DNA from: Patiriisocius sp965656925
GTDB taxonomy: Bacteria; Bacteroidota; Bacteroidia; Flavobacteriales; Flavobacteriaceae
Direction of reading: 5' to 3'
Assembly (NCBI GenBank): GCA_965656925.1
Contig: CBFHMO010000001.1
Location: 26,852-90,851, forward strand
Length of the DNA stretch: 64,000 nucleotides
The position numbers were made by a program, and so were the translations under genes. A model generated the notes under the pieces. It made no database searches. It was given only the letters and a program-made list of their open reading frames with translations, and was not told the origin of the DNA. Shown here piece after piece: positions 1-8,331 of the stretch. The stretch's first letter is position 1, and every line of letters starts with the position of its first letter.

Positions 1-2
1 CA

Positions 3-827
3 AGATTTAAATTTGTAGATGCTTGGCCTATTGCCGACGAAGTGTTTACTCACTTTCCGTTTTTACATGGAGTGCCTGCACCTATGTTTTACGTAGCCTT
101 TATGACTTTTATTTTAATTTTCTCTTCTGTGACCATGGTATTGGCTGTAGATGCAGGACATAAAATGAAGCAAAGCAAAGTTGCTGTGTATATGTTTTTA
201 ACCATTATTGGTGGAGCGATATTTGTTGGTTCTCAAGCCTGGGAATGGGCAACTTTTATAAAAGGAGAATACGGAGCTGTAGAAACAAAAGGTGGTAAAA
301 TACTACAGTTTTTAGATACAGAAGGAAATCGGGTAGCCATCGGAAGTTTTGCTGAATCTATGCATACTACAGCCACCGAGCACGAGCCAAGTAATGGTAT
401 TTGGTTTATGAGCGGGAACGATCAAACCTCTTACAATTTTGAAGAAGTAAAAGCTGGGTTTTTAGCAAATGATAATTTGTTGATACGCACCCAATACTTA
501 GATGAAAATGGCCATCCAACTGTTTTGTCAAGAGAAGCTTCTATTGCAAAAATTAAAAAAGATGGTAAGCTAGTTGTAGAAGGTGCAAACCTAAAACGCA
601 ATGAGTATGGACATCCCTTATTTGCAGATTTCTTTTTCTTTATAACCGGTTTTCACGGTTTTCACGTTTTCTCTGGTGTGCTGATTAACATTATTATTTT
701 CTTTAATGTTGTTATAGGTACCTATGAGCGTAGAAAGAGTTATGAAATGGTAGAGAAAGTAGGATTGTACTGGCACTTTGTCGATCTAGTTTGGGTATTT
801 GTATTTACTTTCTTTTACCTAGTTTAA
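3..827 (+). CDS. Cytochrome c oxidase subunit III, 5'-truncated
   Basis: Membrane subunit III of a haem-copper terminal oxidase. The reading frame is open from base 3, before the GTG at 42, and already encodes RFKFVDAWPIADEVFTHFPF, so the gene enters from outside the window and the GTG is not its start. Visible are a membrane segment just after the edge, the motif SQAWEWATFI, a hydrophilic insert of about 100 residues, and the family motif FFFITGFHGFHVFSG followed by further membrane segments. The long insert is common in Bacteroidota versions (family knowledge). Subunit IV follows 23 bases later, so they form one operon. Confidence 0.9.
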   Translation, partial: RFKFVDAWPIADEVFTHFPFLHGVPAPMFYVAFMTFILIFSSVTMVLAVDAGHKMKQSKVAVYMFLTIIGGAIFVGSQAWEWATFIKGEYGAVETKGGKILQFLDTEGNRVAIGSFAESMHTTATEHEPSNGIWFMSGNDQTSYNFEEVKAGFLANDNLLIRTQYLDENGHPTVLSREASIAKIKKDGKLVVEGANLKRNEYGHPLFADFFFFITGFHGFHVFSGVLINIIIFFNVVIGTYERRKSYEMVEKVGLYWHFVDLVWVFVFTFFYLV

Positions 828-850
828 TAATAATATTTTTAGCATATATA

Positions 851-1294
851 ATGGGACATCACGAGCACAGTTTAGCAATCTTTAGAGGAAGGCTTAAGTT
901 CAAGTCAATCGAACAAAAAATTTGGGGAGTTTTTATTTTCCTATCTATTATCACTATTGTTGAAGTTATATTTGGTATCATAAAGCCAGAGTCTTTAATG
1001 GTACCTTTCATGTCTTCTTTTGAAGGTGGGTTTATGGCAACAATGGCAAATATATTTTTGTCACCATTTATTTTCATGAAGCCCTTAAATTTAATATTTA
1101 TCGTTCTTACTATAGTAAAGGCATATTATATCACCTGGGATTTCATGCACATGCGTGATGAGACAAAAGCATTAAGGCGTATGGTAGTTTGGACTGCTAT
1201 TTTCTTGATCTGTTACTTGGTTTTAATTCTTCTTGTTGAAGGAGACTATATCTTTGAAGTTTATAAAAGCAACTATATTAAGTTTGACTTTTAA
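851..1294 (+). CDS. Cytochrome c oxidase subunit IV (prokaryotic small subunit)
   Basis: A 147-residue inner-membrane protein with a His-rich start (MGHHEHS) and three hydrophobic segments at about residues 25-45, 78-98 and 118-138, fitting the small subunit IV of caa3-type oxidases. The ATG at 851 is chosen because the frame upstream to 791 overlaps subunit III and reads as unrelated hydrophobic sequence. It follows subunit III by 23 bases and is followed by a strong terminator at 1321-1352, so it ends the oxidase transcript proper. Confidence 0.85.
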   Translation: MGHHEHSLAIFRGRLKFKSIEQKIWGVFIFLSIITIVEVIFGIIKPESLMVPFMSSFEGGFMATMANIFLSPFIFMKPLNLIFIVLTIVKAYYITWDFMHMRDETKALRRMVVWTAIFLICYLVLILLVEGDYIFEVYKSNYIKFDF

Positions 1295-1320
1295 TTACTA
1301 CATTTTTGTAAAATATATTA

Positions 1321-1352
1321 AAAATTCCACCTTCTTGGTGGGATTTTTTTTT
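1321..1352 (+). terminator. Intrinsic terminator after the oxidase operon
   Basis: An 11-bp stem (1321-1331 with 1337-1347, one G-U pair), loop TTCTT, then an uninterrupted T run to 1352. It lies 27 bases after the subunit IV stop. Confidence 0.85.
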
Positions 1353-1387
1353 GCTCACTTTTTAATTGAATATTAACTAAGGGCTGC

Positions 1388-1418
1388 TTGGTAAACATTC
1401 TTTTGTAATGTATTTTTG
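1388..1418 (+). promoter_or_regulatory. Bacteroidota-type promoter for the SCO/DUF420 operon
   Basis: TTG at 1388-1390 and TATTTTTG at 1411-1418, spaced by 20 bases, match the TTG / TAnnTTTG consensus of the Bacteroidota primary sigma factor. The expected transcript start is near 1422, just before the TTG start codon at 1436. Confidence 0.65.
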
Positions 1419-1435
1419 CAAACAAAATCAAACAT

Positions 1436-2122
1436 TTGGAAACGCCACAAAACAACATAAAAAAGAAAATAGTTCTAGCGGTCTTGTTTTTATTACCCAT
1501 AGCAATCTATATGTTTTTTGCCACTGGAGTCAATAATTTCGGGAAACTACCAGTGCTTTCACAAGATGTGATTAGTGTAACTAGTTTCAAGGATCTTAAT
1601 GGTAATGCGGTAACCCTTGATAACAAAATTACAATACTTGGTTTTTTTGGAGATACACCCCTACAAACTAAAGCCTATACTTACAATCTTGCTCATAAAA
1701 TTTACAAAAAAAACCACGAGTATAAAGAGTTTCAATTTTTGATTTTATTGCCAGAAAGCGCAAGAAATGGCGCTAAGATATTAACGGCTAAAATTTCTGA
1801 GATTGCTCCTACAACTGCATGGAAATACGCCTTTGGAACCCCCCAGGATATACAAAAGACATTTGCTTCTCTTAACAGCGGTTATATTTTAGACACCTCA
1901 CTGTCTAGCAGTTTTGTGTTTATAATTGACAAGGATGCCCATTTGCGTGGCAGAAATGATGACCAAGATGTTCCAGATGGTCTAGTATATGGGTATAACT
2001 CTGCAGACATTGGTGATATCAACAACAGAATGAGTGATGACGTTAAAGTGGTATTGGCAGAGTATCGAAAAGAAACAAAAGAAAACAGTAGAAGAAATCA
2101 AATTCTAGTAAAACAACAATAA
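1436..2122 (+). CDS. Cys-less SCO/thioredoxin-fold-like membrane-anchored protein
   Basis: A 228-residue protein with one N-terminal membrane anchor (about residues 10-30) and an extracytoplasmic domain. The segment ITILGFFGDTP aligns in position with the strand before the CxxxC site of SCO proteins, but no cysteine is present. It is co-transcribed with a true SCO gene whose ATG overlaps its stop by one base. A role in oxidase assembly is inferred from context only. The start is TTG: no ATG lies upstream, the next ATG is inside the membrane segment, and a good promoter ends 17 bases before the TTG. Confidence 0.65.
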   Translation: METPQNNIKKKIVLAVLFLLPIAIYMFFATGVNNFGKLPVLSQDVISVTSFKDLNGNAVTLDNKITILGFFGDTPLQTKAYTYNLAHKIYKKNHEYKEFQFLILLPESARNGAKILTAKISEIAPTTAWKYAFGTPQDIQKTFASLNSGYILDTSLSSSFVFIIDKDAHLRGRNDDQDVPDGLVYGYNSADIGDINNRMSDDVKVVLAEYRKETKENSRRNQILVKQQ

Positions 2123-2811
2123 TGAAAGCAAAGTATATAGGTCTTTTTGCCGTTATTTTAATCTTTGGGATCATTTTTGTTCCAAGAATTCATGATCGTA
2201 TTGTAACTAATACCGTTGTAGACACTACTAGAATGAGTACTGCAAAAAGTCAGCAGGCTGATGTGGTTGTTGATACTTCAGAAACATTGTTAGAACTGCA
2301 AGAGGTTCCAGGTTTTGATTTTATAAACCAAAATAATGAGAGTATAACTAATGATTTTTATAAAGGGAAAGTCTATGTTGTAGAGTTTTTCTTTTCTAGT
2401 TGCACCACCATTTGCCCAATTATGAATAGAAATATGGTGCAAGTTTCTCAGGAGTTTGCAACTCAAGAAAATTTCGGGATTGCTTCGATATCCATAGACC
2501 CCTCTTTTGATACTCCAGAGGTTTTAAAGGCCTATGCAACTAGATATAATGCAACACACCCAAACTGGAATTTTTTAACAGCAGACCAAGACATTATTCA
2601 CAAACTATCCAACGAGGGGTTTAAATTATTTGCCGCACAAGACAAAGATGATATTGATGGCTTTTCTCATTCAGGATTATTTGCGCTTGTAGATCAAAAC
2701 GGAGTGGTACGTTCAAGAAAAGACACCCATGGCAATCCACTCTTTTATTACAACGGTTTAGAGCAAGAGGGTATTGATATGCTAATACAAGACATTAAAA
2801 AACTTTTATAA
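2122..2811 (+). CDS. SCO1/SenC family copper chaperone
   Basis: A 229-residue SCO family protein, expected to deliver copper to, or reduce, the CuA site of cytochrome oxidase in the periplasm. It has an N-terminal membrane anchor (about residues 5-22) and a thioredoxin-like domain with the CxxxC site SSCTTICPIMN (C94, C98). The distal conserved histidine is in DGFSHSG (H183), so all three copper ligands are present. It overlaps both neighbours by single bases (TAATG junctions), which implies translational coupling with the Cys-less paralogue before it and DUF420 after it. Confidence 0.92.
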   Translation: MKAKYIGLFAVILIFGIIFVPRIHDRIVTNTVVDTTRMSTAKSQQADVVVDTSETLLELQEVPGFDFINQNNESITNDFYKGKVYVVEFFFSSCTTICPIMNRNMVQVSQEFATQENFGIASISIDPSFDTPEVLKAYATRYNATHPNWNFLTADQDIIHKLSNEGFKLFAAQDKDDIDGFSHSGLFALVDQNGVVRSRKDTHGNPLFYYNGLEQEGIDMLIQDIKKLL

Positions 2812-3389
2812 TGAATACAAACCAAGCAGCACCAAAAAACAAGTACAATCTATGGATATGGATTGTTTCAATTGCCATACCTGTAGTGGTGGCTATATTA
2901 TTTACTATAAGAATACCTGGAGTAGAACGCATGGGCTTTTTGCCTCCCATTTACGCCACTGTAAATGCGTTAACTGCCATTGTTTTAATCATGGCAGTAT
3001 TTCAAATTAAAAAAGGCAACAGAAAGACGCACGAGCGTTTTATGAAAATAGCCATAGGCCTTTCTGTTTTGTTTTTGCTAATGTATGTGGTGTATCACAT
3101 GACTTCAGACTCCACCAAGTTTGGAGATACAAATGGTGATGGACTGCTCTCCGTTGCAGAATCAAGCGCTTTAGGTGCCATAAAATATGTGTACTACTTC
3201 ATTTTATTTTCTCATATTCTATTGTCTGTAACGGTCATCCCTTTTGTGTTGGCTACTTATGTTAGGGCTATCAATGGAGATTTTAAAATGCATAAAAAAA
3301 TAGCAAGAGTTACATTTCCCCTTTGGTTGTATGTTGCTGTTACGGGTGTTATTGTGTTTTTGATGATTTCACCTTATTATCCTCAGTAG
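2811..3389 (+). CDS. DUF420 (CtaM-like) membrane protein with an EF-hand-like loop
   Basis: A 192-residue protein with five membrane segments (about 12-32, 43-63, 78-97, 124-149, 168-188) and histidines H74, H96, H135 and H161, as in DUF420. The CtaM member of this family is needed for maturation of haem-copper oxidases in Firmicutes (established knowledge). It follows SCO in one operon, which fits that role. An oddity is the loop between the third and fourth segments: DTNGDGLLSVAE (106-117) matches a canonical EF-hand calcium loop. The end is two bases from the next gene. Confidence 0.88.
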   Translation: MNTNQAAPKNKYNLWIWIVSIAIPVVVAILFTIRIPGVERMGFLPPIYATVNALTAIVLIMAVFQIKKGNRKTHERFMKIAIGLSVLFLLMYVVYHMTSDSTKFGDTNGDGLLSVAESSALGAIKYVYYFILFSHILLSVTVIPFVLATYVRAINGDFKMHKKIARVTFPLWLYVAVTGVIVFLMISPYYPQ

Positions 3390-3390
3390 T

Positions 3391-3606
3391 ATGAAAGTGG
3401 CTTTGTTTTTTTTGTTTTTTGTTATTTGCACTCTTCCCGCAGAGGCTCAATGTGCTATGTGCCGCGCCGTACTAGAAAGTGAGCAGAGCGGTACAGCTGC
3501 CAAGGGCATAAACAATGGAATTATGTACCTGATGATTTTTCCTTATTTACTGGTAGGTATTGTTGGGTATTTGGTGTACAGAAATCGTCAAAAAGCAAAA
3601 CATTAG
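3391..3606 (+). CDS. Small CxxC membrane protein of the oxidase-assembly operon
   Basis: A 71-residue protein of unknown function. It begins with a signal peptide or first membrane segment ending in AEA (about residue 19), followed at once by QCAMC (C21, C24), and has a second membrane segment at about 43-63 and a basic tail (RNRQKAKH). The topology puts the CxxC just outside the membrane, where a metal-binding or thiol role next to SCO and DUF420 is plausible (inference). The ATG is one base after the DUF420 stop. Confidence 0.75.
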   Translation: MKVALFFLFFVICTLPAEAQCAMCRAVLESEQSGTAAKGINNGIMYLMIFPYLLVGIVGYLVYRNRQKAKH

Positions 3607-3760
3607 TATATTATTTTTTTCTAAACAAAAGGGTAACAAATAATGTTAATTAGAGTCTTACAGGTAAGGTTATAGTTAATGTTTACTTCAAAAGTCTTAA
3701 CAAGAATTTCACACAATAAAATCTTAAAGGGAGTTACATTGTAAGTCCATACAATACAGC

Positions 3761-4483
3761 ATGATTGAAATAAAAGATTTACATAAATCATACCATATGG
3801 GGAGCAATTCTCTACATGTTTTAAAAGGCATCGATTTTTCTGTTAAAGAAGGAGAAATGGTTTCTATTATGGGTTCTTCGGGATCTGGAAAATCTACTTT
3901 ATTGAATATTTTAGGAATGTTAGACGAGGCGGATCTAGGTTCTTATACACTAGACGGAAAACACATTAAAAACTTAAATGAAAAAGTTGCCGCAAAATAT
4001 AGAAACCAGTTTCTAGGATTTATATTTCAGTCATTTAATTTGATTAATTATAAAACTGCACTAGACAATGTAGCCATGCCACTTTATTACCAAGGGATCA
4101 AACGTGCACAGCGCATGGAAAAGGCACATCACTATCTAGAAAAAGTTGGATTGGCAAATTGGGCTACTCACTTGCCAAGCGAACTCTCTGGAGGTCAAAA
4201 ACAACGTGTTGCTATAGCCAGAGCATTAGCCAGTGATCCCAAGGTGCTGTTGGCAGATGAGCCAACGGGAGCTTTAGACACTCAAACCTCTTGCGAGGTA
4301 ATGGAGCTTATACAGCAAATTAATGATGAGGGTAAAACCATACTTTTGGTTACCCATGAAGATGATATTGCCCACATGACAAAGCGTATTGTTAAACTAA
4401 AAGACGGTTTAATTATAGATGATACGAACATAACTCAAGTTAGAGCTTTGGACGCCCTTGGTAAATCACAAAGCCATGTTTGA
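3761..4483 (+). CDS. MacB/LolD-type ABC transporter ATPase
   Basis: A 240-residue ATPase that powers a MacB-type exporter. Walker A is GSSGSGKST (38-46), signature LSGGQKQR (142-149), Walker B VLLADE (162-167) and the H-loop histidine is H199, all intact. It opens a six-gene efflux operon continuing with two permeases, an adaptor, TolC and a second adaptor. The 154-base gap before it marks a new transcription unit, though I could not identify a clear -7 box there. Its end overlaps the first permease by 8 bases. Confidence 0.92.
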   Translation: MIEIKDLHKSYHMGSNSLHVLKGIDFSVKEGEMVSIMGSSGSGKSTLLNILGMLDEADLGSYTLDGKHIKNLNEKVAAKYRNQFLGFIFQSFNLINYKTALDNVAMPLYYQGIKRAQRMEKAHHYLEKVGLANWATHLPSELSGGQKQRVAIARALASDPKVLLADEPTGALDTQTSCEVMELIQQINDEGKTILLVTHEDDIAHMTKRIVKLKDGLIIDDTNITQVRALDALGKSQSHV

Positions 4484-5720
4484 TATAGATCGTTGGCAAG
4501 AAATATTTGAAGCAATCGGGAAAAACAAACTCCGTACTTTTTTAACGGGACTCTCTGTTGCCTCTGGTATTTTTATTTTAGTTATTCTTTTGGGCTTTAG
4601 TAGTGGTATACAAAAAGGGGTGAAAAGCCAATTTGAACAAGATGCTGTTAATCGCGTCTCTATTAGAACCCGCGTGACAACCAAAGAATATAAAGGCTTG
4701 AATCCAGGGCGTAGAATACAATTGCACAATGATGATTTTTCTCAAATTAATACCACCTATGATGACCAGCTTGAATACAAAACGGCCATCTATAATATGT
4801 GGTCAAGTCAAGTTACTTATAATGGGGAGACTGGAAATTATAGATTAGAGGGTGCCAACCCAGACCAGCAATTCATTGAAAATGCAAGCCTTGTCTTAGG
4901 ACGTTTTTTAAGTCAAGATGATATGGATGAAACCCGTAAAGTTGCTGTTATCGGTAATATCATAAAACAAGACTTGTTTAAAGAAAAAAATCCTGTTGGA
5001 GAGATCATTTCTATATTTGACGTTAACTTTAAAGTAATAGGGGTTTATACAGACCCAGGAGGAGAAAGAGAAGAGGGTCGCGTTTTTGTGCCGCTTCCAA
5101 CAGCCCAAATTGCATTTAATGGAGGTGATAGAGTTAGATCAATAGCTTACACAGTAAAGATGAATGATGATTTTGATCAGGCTGTTGCCCTTAGTACGGC
5201 GCTTTCACAAAACATAAAGCAAGATCTTCAATCAAAATACATTATAGCTCCTGATGACAGAAGCGCAGTTCGGGTAGACAATACCTTAGAAGAGGCAAAG
5301 AAAATTTATAGCCTCATAGATATAATTCGCAACGTATTTTGGTTTATTGGCATCGGTACAATTATTGCAGGTGTGGTGGGTGTGTCTAATATCATGCTTA
5401 TTATAGTAAAAGAGCGTACTAAAGAAATAGGAATACGTAAGGCTATCGGCGCTTTACCAAGTTCTATTATTGGACTTATTTTACAAGAATCCATTTTTAT
5501 TACTTCTATTGCTGGATTTGTTGGTCTTTTTTTAGGGGTTGGTTTGTTGCAAATTATAAGCCCCATGATTGATAATGATTTTATTAAATCTCCACAGGTA
5601 GATTTTAACACAGCTATTACCACGGTGTTTATCTTGATTTTTTCAGGCGCCCTCGCAGGCTATTTTCCTGCAAGAAGAGCCGCCAACATTAAACCCATAG
5701 ATGCTCTAAGAGATGAGTAG
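4476..5720 (+). CDS. MacB-family ABC transporter permease (first copy)
   Basis: A 414-residue FtsX/MacB-type permease: a first membrane segment after the start (about 20-42), a large periplasmic core, then three C-terminal membrane segments. The cytoplasmic loop VKERTKEIGIRKAIGA and the end PARRAANIKPIDALRDE are family hallmarks. The start MFDIDRWQEIFEAI at ATG 4476 is chosen over TTG 4458 because the next permease begins the same way (MFNKDRWNEILEAL). MacB-type pumps use periplasmic substrate rather than moving it across the inner membrane (established for MacB). Confidence 0.9.
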   Translation: MFDIDRWQEIFEAIGKNKLRTFLTGLSVASGIFILVILLGFSSGIQKGVKSQFEQDAVNRVSIRTRVTTKEYKGLNPGRRIQLHNDDFSQINTTYDDQLEYKTAIYNMWSSQVTYNGETGNYRLEGANPDQQFIENASLVLGRFLSQDDMDETRKVAVIGNIIKQDLFKEKNPVGEIISIFDVNFKVIGVYTDPGGEREEGRVFVPLPTAQIAFNGGDRVRSIAYTVKMNDDFDQAVALSTALSQNIKQDLQSKYIIAPDDRSAVRVDNTLEEAKKIYSLIDIIRNVFWFIGIGTIIAGVVGVSNIMLIIVKERTKEIGIRKAIGALPSSIIGLILQESIFITSIAGFVGLFLGVGLLQIISPMIDNDFIKSPQVDFNTAITTVFILIFSGALAGYFPARRAANIKPIDALRDE

Positions 5721-5752
5721 TTTTTTTAAATTAGAACATAGAAAAAAATAGA

Positions 5753-7012
5753 ATGTTTAATAAAGATCGCTGGAACGAAATACTTGAGGCACTTAATGCC
5801 AATAGATTTAGAACGATGCTTACCGCATTTGGTGTGTTTTGGGGTATTTTTATTTTGGTTTTATTGTTAGCGCTAGTTACAGGTCTTAGAAATGGGGTGA
5901 GCAAAGATTTTGGAGATTTTGCAACCAATTCTATGTTTGTTTGGGGGCAAGGAACTTCAAAGCCCTATAAAGGCTTACCAAAGGGAAGGCGTGTGCAATT
6001 TAAAATGATTGATGGTGAGGTTCTAAAAGAGAAAATACCAGAATTAAAAATTGTCTCTCCAAGAAATCAATTAGGGGGCTATCAAGGCACCAATAATGTT
6101 ACAAGAAAAGAAAATACAGGCGCCTTTAAAGTGTGTGGTGATTACCCTGAGTTTATACTGCAGCAACCTATGGATATACTCTCTGGGCGTTTTATAAGTT
6201 ATTCAGATATTAACGACAAACGCAAAGCGGTAGTCATAGGTAAAGGTGTTGTGGAGAGTTTATTTGATTTTGGAGAAGACCCTATCGGTGATTATATAAA
6301 AATTAATGGTGTAAACTTTCTTGTGGTTGGAACCTTTAAAGCGCCAAGCACAGGTGGAGATAACGAAGAGCTAGCCAATACGGTATATGTACCCTTTACT
6401 ACCTTTAATCAGGTGTTCAATAATGCAGATAATGTAAGGTACTTTGCCATTACGGCTCAAGATAATGTGAGTATAACCACCTTAAAACCTAGGGTGTTGG
6501 AGATTATGAGACAGCAACGCACCATTCACCCTAATGATCAAAGGGCTATTGGTAATCGTGATTTGGCTGAATCTTTTGAGAAAATTACAGGCCTTTTTGA
6601 TATTTTAAAATTTGTAGGATTTTTTGTAGGTGCCCTGGTACTATTGTCTGGGGTTATTGGTATTAGTAATATTATGCTAATTGTTGTAAAAGAACGCACC
6701 AAAGAAATTGGCGTTCGTCGCGCTTTGGGAGCCACCCCCTGGGATATTAGAGCACAGGTGTTACAAGAATCATTAGTATTAACCATACTCTCTGGAATGG
6801 TAGGAGTTGCCTTCTCTGCCGGTGGTATTTGGATACTGAATTACACCTTATCACTGAGTGGTCCTGTAGAGAATTTTGCCAATCCATCTGTCAATATTCA
6901 GGTTATTGCAGTGGCTTTATTAATTTTAATTGTCTCGGGTCTTTTGGCAGGTTTAATCCCTGCAACAAGAGCCACACAAATGAAACCCGTTGATGCGCTA
7001 AGAGTAGATTAA
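5753..7012 (+). CDS. MacB-family ABC transporter permease (second copy)
   Basis: A 419-residue paralogue of the preceding permease with the same architecture and the same ending style (PATRATQMKPVDALRVD). The loop VKERTKEIGVRRALGATPWDIRAQVLQESL is nearly that of the first copy. The pair probably arose by tandem duplication and may form a heterodimer driven by the single ATPase (inference). It lies 32 bases after the first permease and 81 before the adaptor; no terminator is visible in between. Confidence 0.9.
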   Translation: MFNKDRWNEILEALNANRFRTMLTAFGVFWGIFILVLLLALVTGLRNGVSKDFGDFATNSMFVWGQGTSKPYKGLPKGRRVQFKMIDGEVLKEKIPELKIVSPRNQLGGYQGTNNVTRKENTGAFKVCGDYPEFILQQPMDILSGRFISYSDINDKRKAVVIGKGVVESLFDFGEDPIGDYIKINGVNFLVVGTFKAPSTGGDNEELANTVYVPFTTFNQVFNNADNVRYFAITAQDNVSITTLKPRVLEIMRQQRTIHPNDQRAIGNRDLAESFEKITGLFDILKFVGFFVGALVLLSGVIGISNIMLIVVKERTKEIGVRRALGATPWDIRAQVLQESLVLTILSGMVGVAFSAGGIWILNYTLSLSGPVENFANPSVNIQVIAVALLILIVSGLLAGLIPATRATQMKPVDALRVD

Positions 7013-7093
7013 AACAGTTGTGAGATTCAATTATTTCACAAATTATATAAAAAACGTTTAACTAAAAACAACCTTATTTTAAGGGCTATAAAA

Positions 7094-8254
7094 ATGAAAA
7101 GAACAGGAACAATCATCACATTACTGGTTATAGTAATAGCATTTTCTGCAGGTATTTGGTATATCTATTCAAAAGATAAAACAAATCCTGTGGTGTTTCA
7201 AACAGAAACAGCAAGTATAAAGACCATTGTCAAAAAGACGGTAGCTACAGGTAATATTGTACCAAAAGAAGAGGTGTTAATCAAGCCAAATATTTCTGGA
7301 ATTATACATGAGATATTTGTTCTAGCCGGAGATGTTGTCTCTAGTGGAGATTTGATAGCTAAGGTAAAAGTAGTGCCTAATATAAACTCTCTAAACAGCG
7401 CTAAAAACAATATAAATAGTGCAAAAACTCAGGTAGAAACAGCACGATTGGCTCTAGAGAGTCAAAAAAGCATCTACTTGCGCCAAAAAGAATTGTTTGA
7501 TAAAGCGGTAGTTTCTGCCAATGAATTTGATCAAGCGCTTTTAAATTATAACCAAGCTCAGCAACGTTACAATCAAGAAAATGTGATGCTTACTGCTGCA
7601 AAACAAACCTTTGATATTGTAAAGACAGGAACAGCAAAAGGATTAGGTGCTGCTGCCAATACAGAAATTAGAGCTACCGTGTCTGGTATGATTTTAGACA
7701 TTCCTGTAAAGGTTGGTAACCAAGTCATAGAATCAAACAACTTTAATGACGGAACTACCATTGCTACTATTGCAGATGTCGAGAAAATGATTTTTGAAGG
7801 GAAGGTAGATGAGAGTGAGGTTGGAAAAATAACAGAAAACTTACCTTTAGAGATTACCGTAGGTGCCATTGAAAACCAAAAGTTTAATGCTGTATTAGAT
7901 TTTATTGCACCCAAAGGGGTGAGTGAAAACGGAGCCATACAGTTTGAAATAAAAGGAACGCTCAATAATCAAAACGCTACTTTTATCAGAGCGGGACTCA
8001 GCGCTAATGCATCTATTATTCTTGCCAGGTCAGAAAATGTATTAAGTATTAAAGAAGCCTTAGTGCAATATGATCCAAAAACAAAAAAGCCATTTGTAGA
8101 AATAGCAATTGGTTCTCAAGAATTTCAGCGCAAAGAAATTAGCCTTGGTGTGAGTGATGGCTTATATGTAGAGGTACTTGAGGGGGTAACCCAACAAGAC
8201 AATATTAAGGTTTGGAATCAATTAAAACCTGCTGGAGCTGGTAAGTCTTGGTAG
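7094..8254 (+). CDS. HlyD/MacA-type periplasmic adaptor (first copy)
   Basis: A 386-residue membrane fusion protein linking the inner-membrane permeases to TolC. It has an N-terminal membrane anchor (about 5-26), a lipoyl half-motif (NIVPKEEVLIKPNISGIIHE), a coiled-coil hairpin at roughly 100-175 rich in Asn, Ala and Gln, the second lipoyl half (RATVSGMILDIPVKVGNQV) and beta-barrel domains. It is followed by TolC and then by a second adaptor. Confidence 0.9.
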   Translation: MKRTGTIITLLVIVIAFSAGIWYIYSKDKTNPVVFQTETASIKTIVKKTVATGNIVPKEEVLIKPNISGIIHEIFVLAGDVVSSGDLIAKVKVVPNINSLNSAKNNINSAKTQVETARLALESQKSIYLRQKELFDKAVVSANEFDQALLNYNQAQQRYNQENVMLTAAKQTFDIVKTGTAKGLGAAANTEIRATVSGMILDIPVKVGNQVIESNNFNDGTTIATIADVEKMIFEGKVDESEVGKITENLPLEITVGAIENQKFNAVLDFIAPKGVSENGAIQFEIKGTLNNQNATFIRAGLSANASIILARSENVLSIKEALVQYDPKTKKPFVEIAIGSQEFQRKEISLGVSDGLYVEVLEGVTQQDNIKVWNQLKPAGAGKSW

Positions 8255-8331
8255 AAATTAATGTAATATTTTAATAAATAGTGTAACAATTTAAGCAAGC
8301 TAAAGACTTACACAACAACTATAATCAACGT

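Noticed and set aside
791..850. Extension of oxidase subunit IV into subunit III
   Set aside because: The sequence is subunit III in another frame, and the ATG at 851 begins the His-rich family start.
7573..7965. Open frame of 130 codons antisense to the first adaptor
   Set aside because: Shadow frame with no supporting signals.
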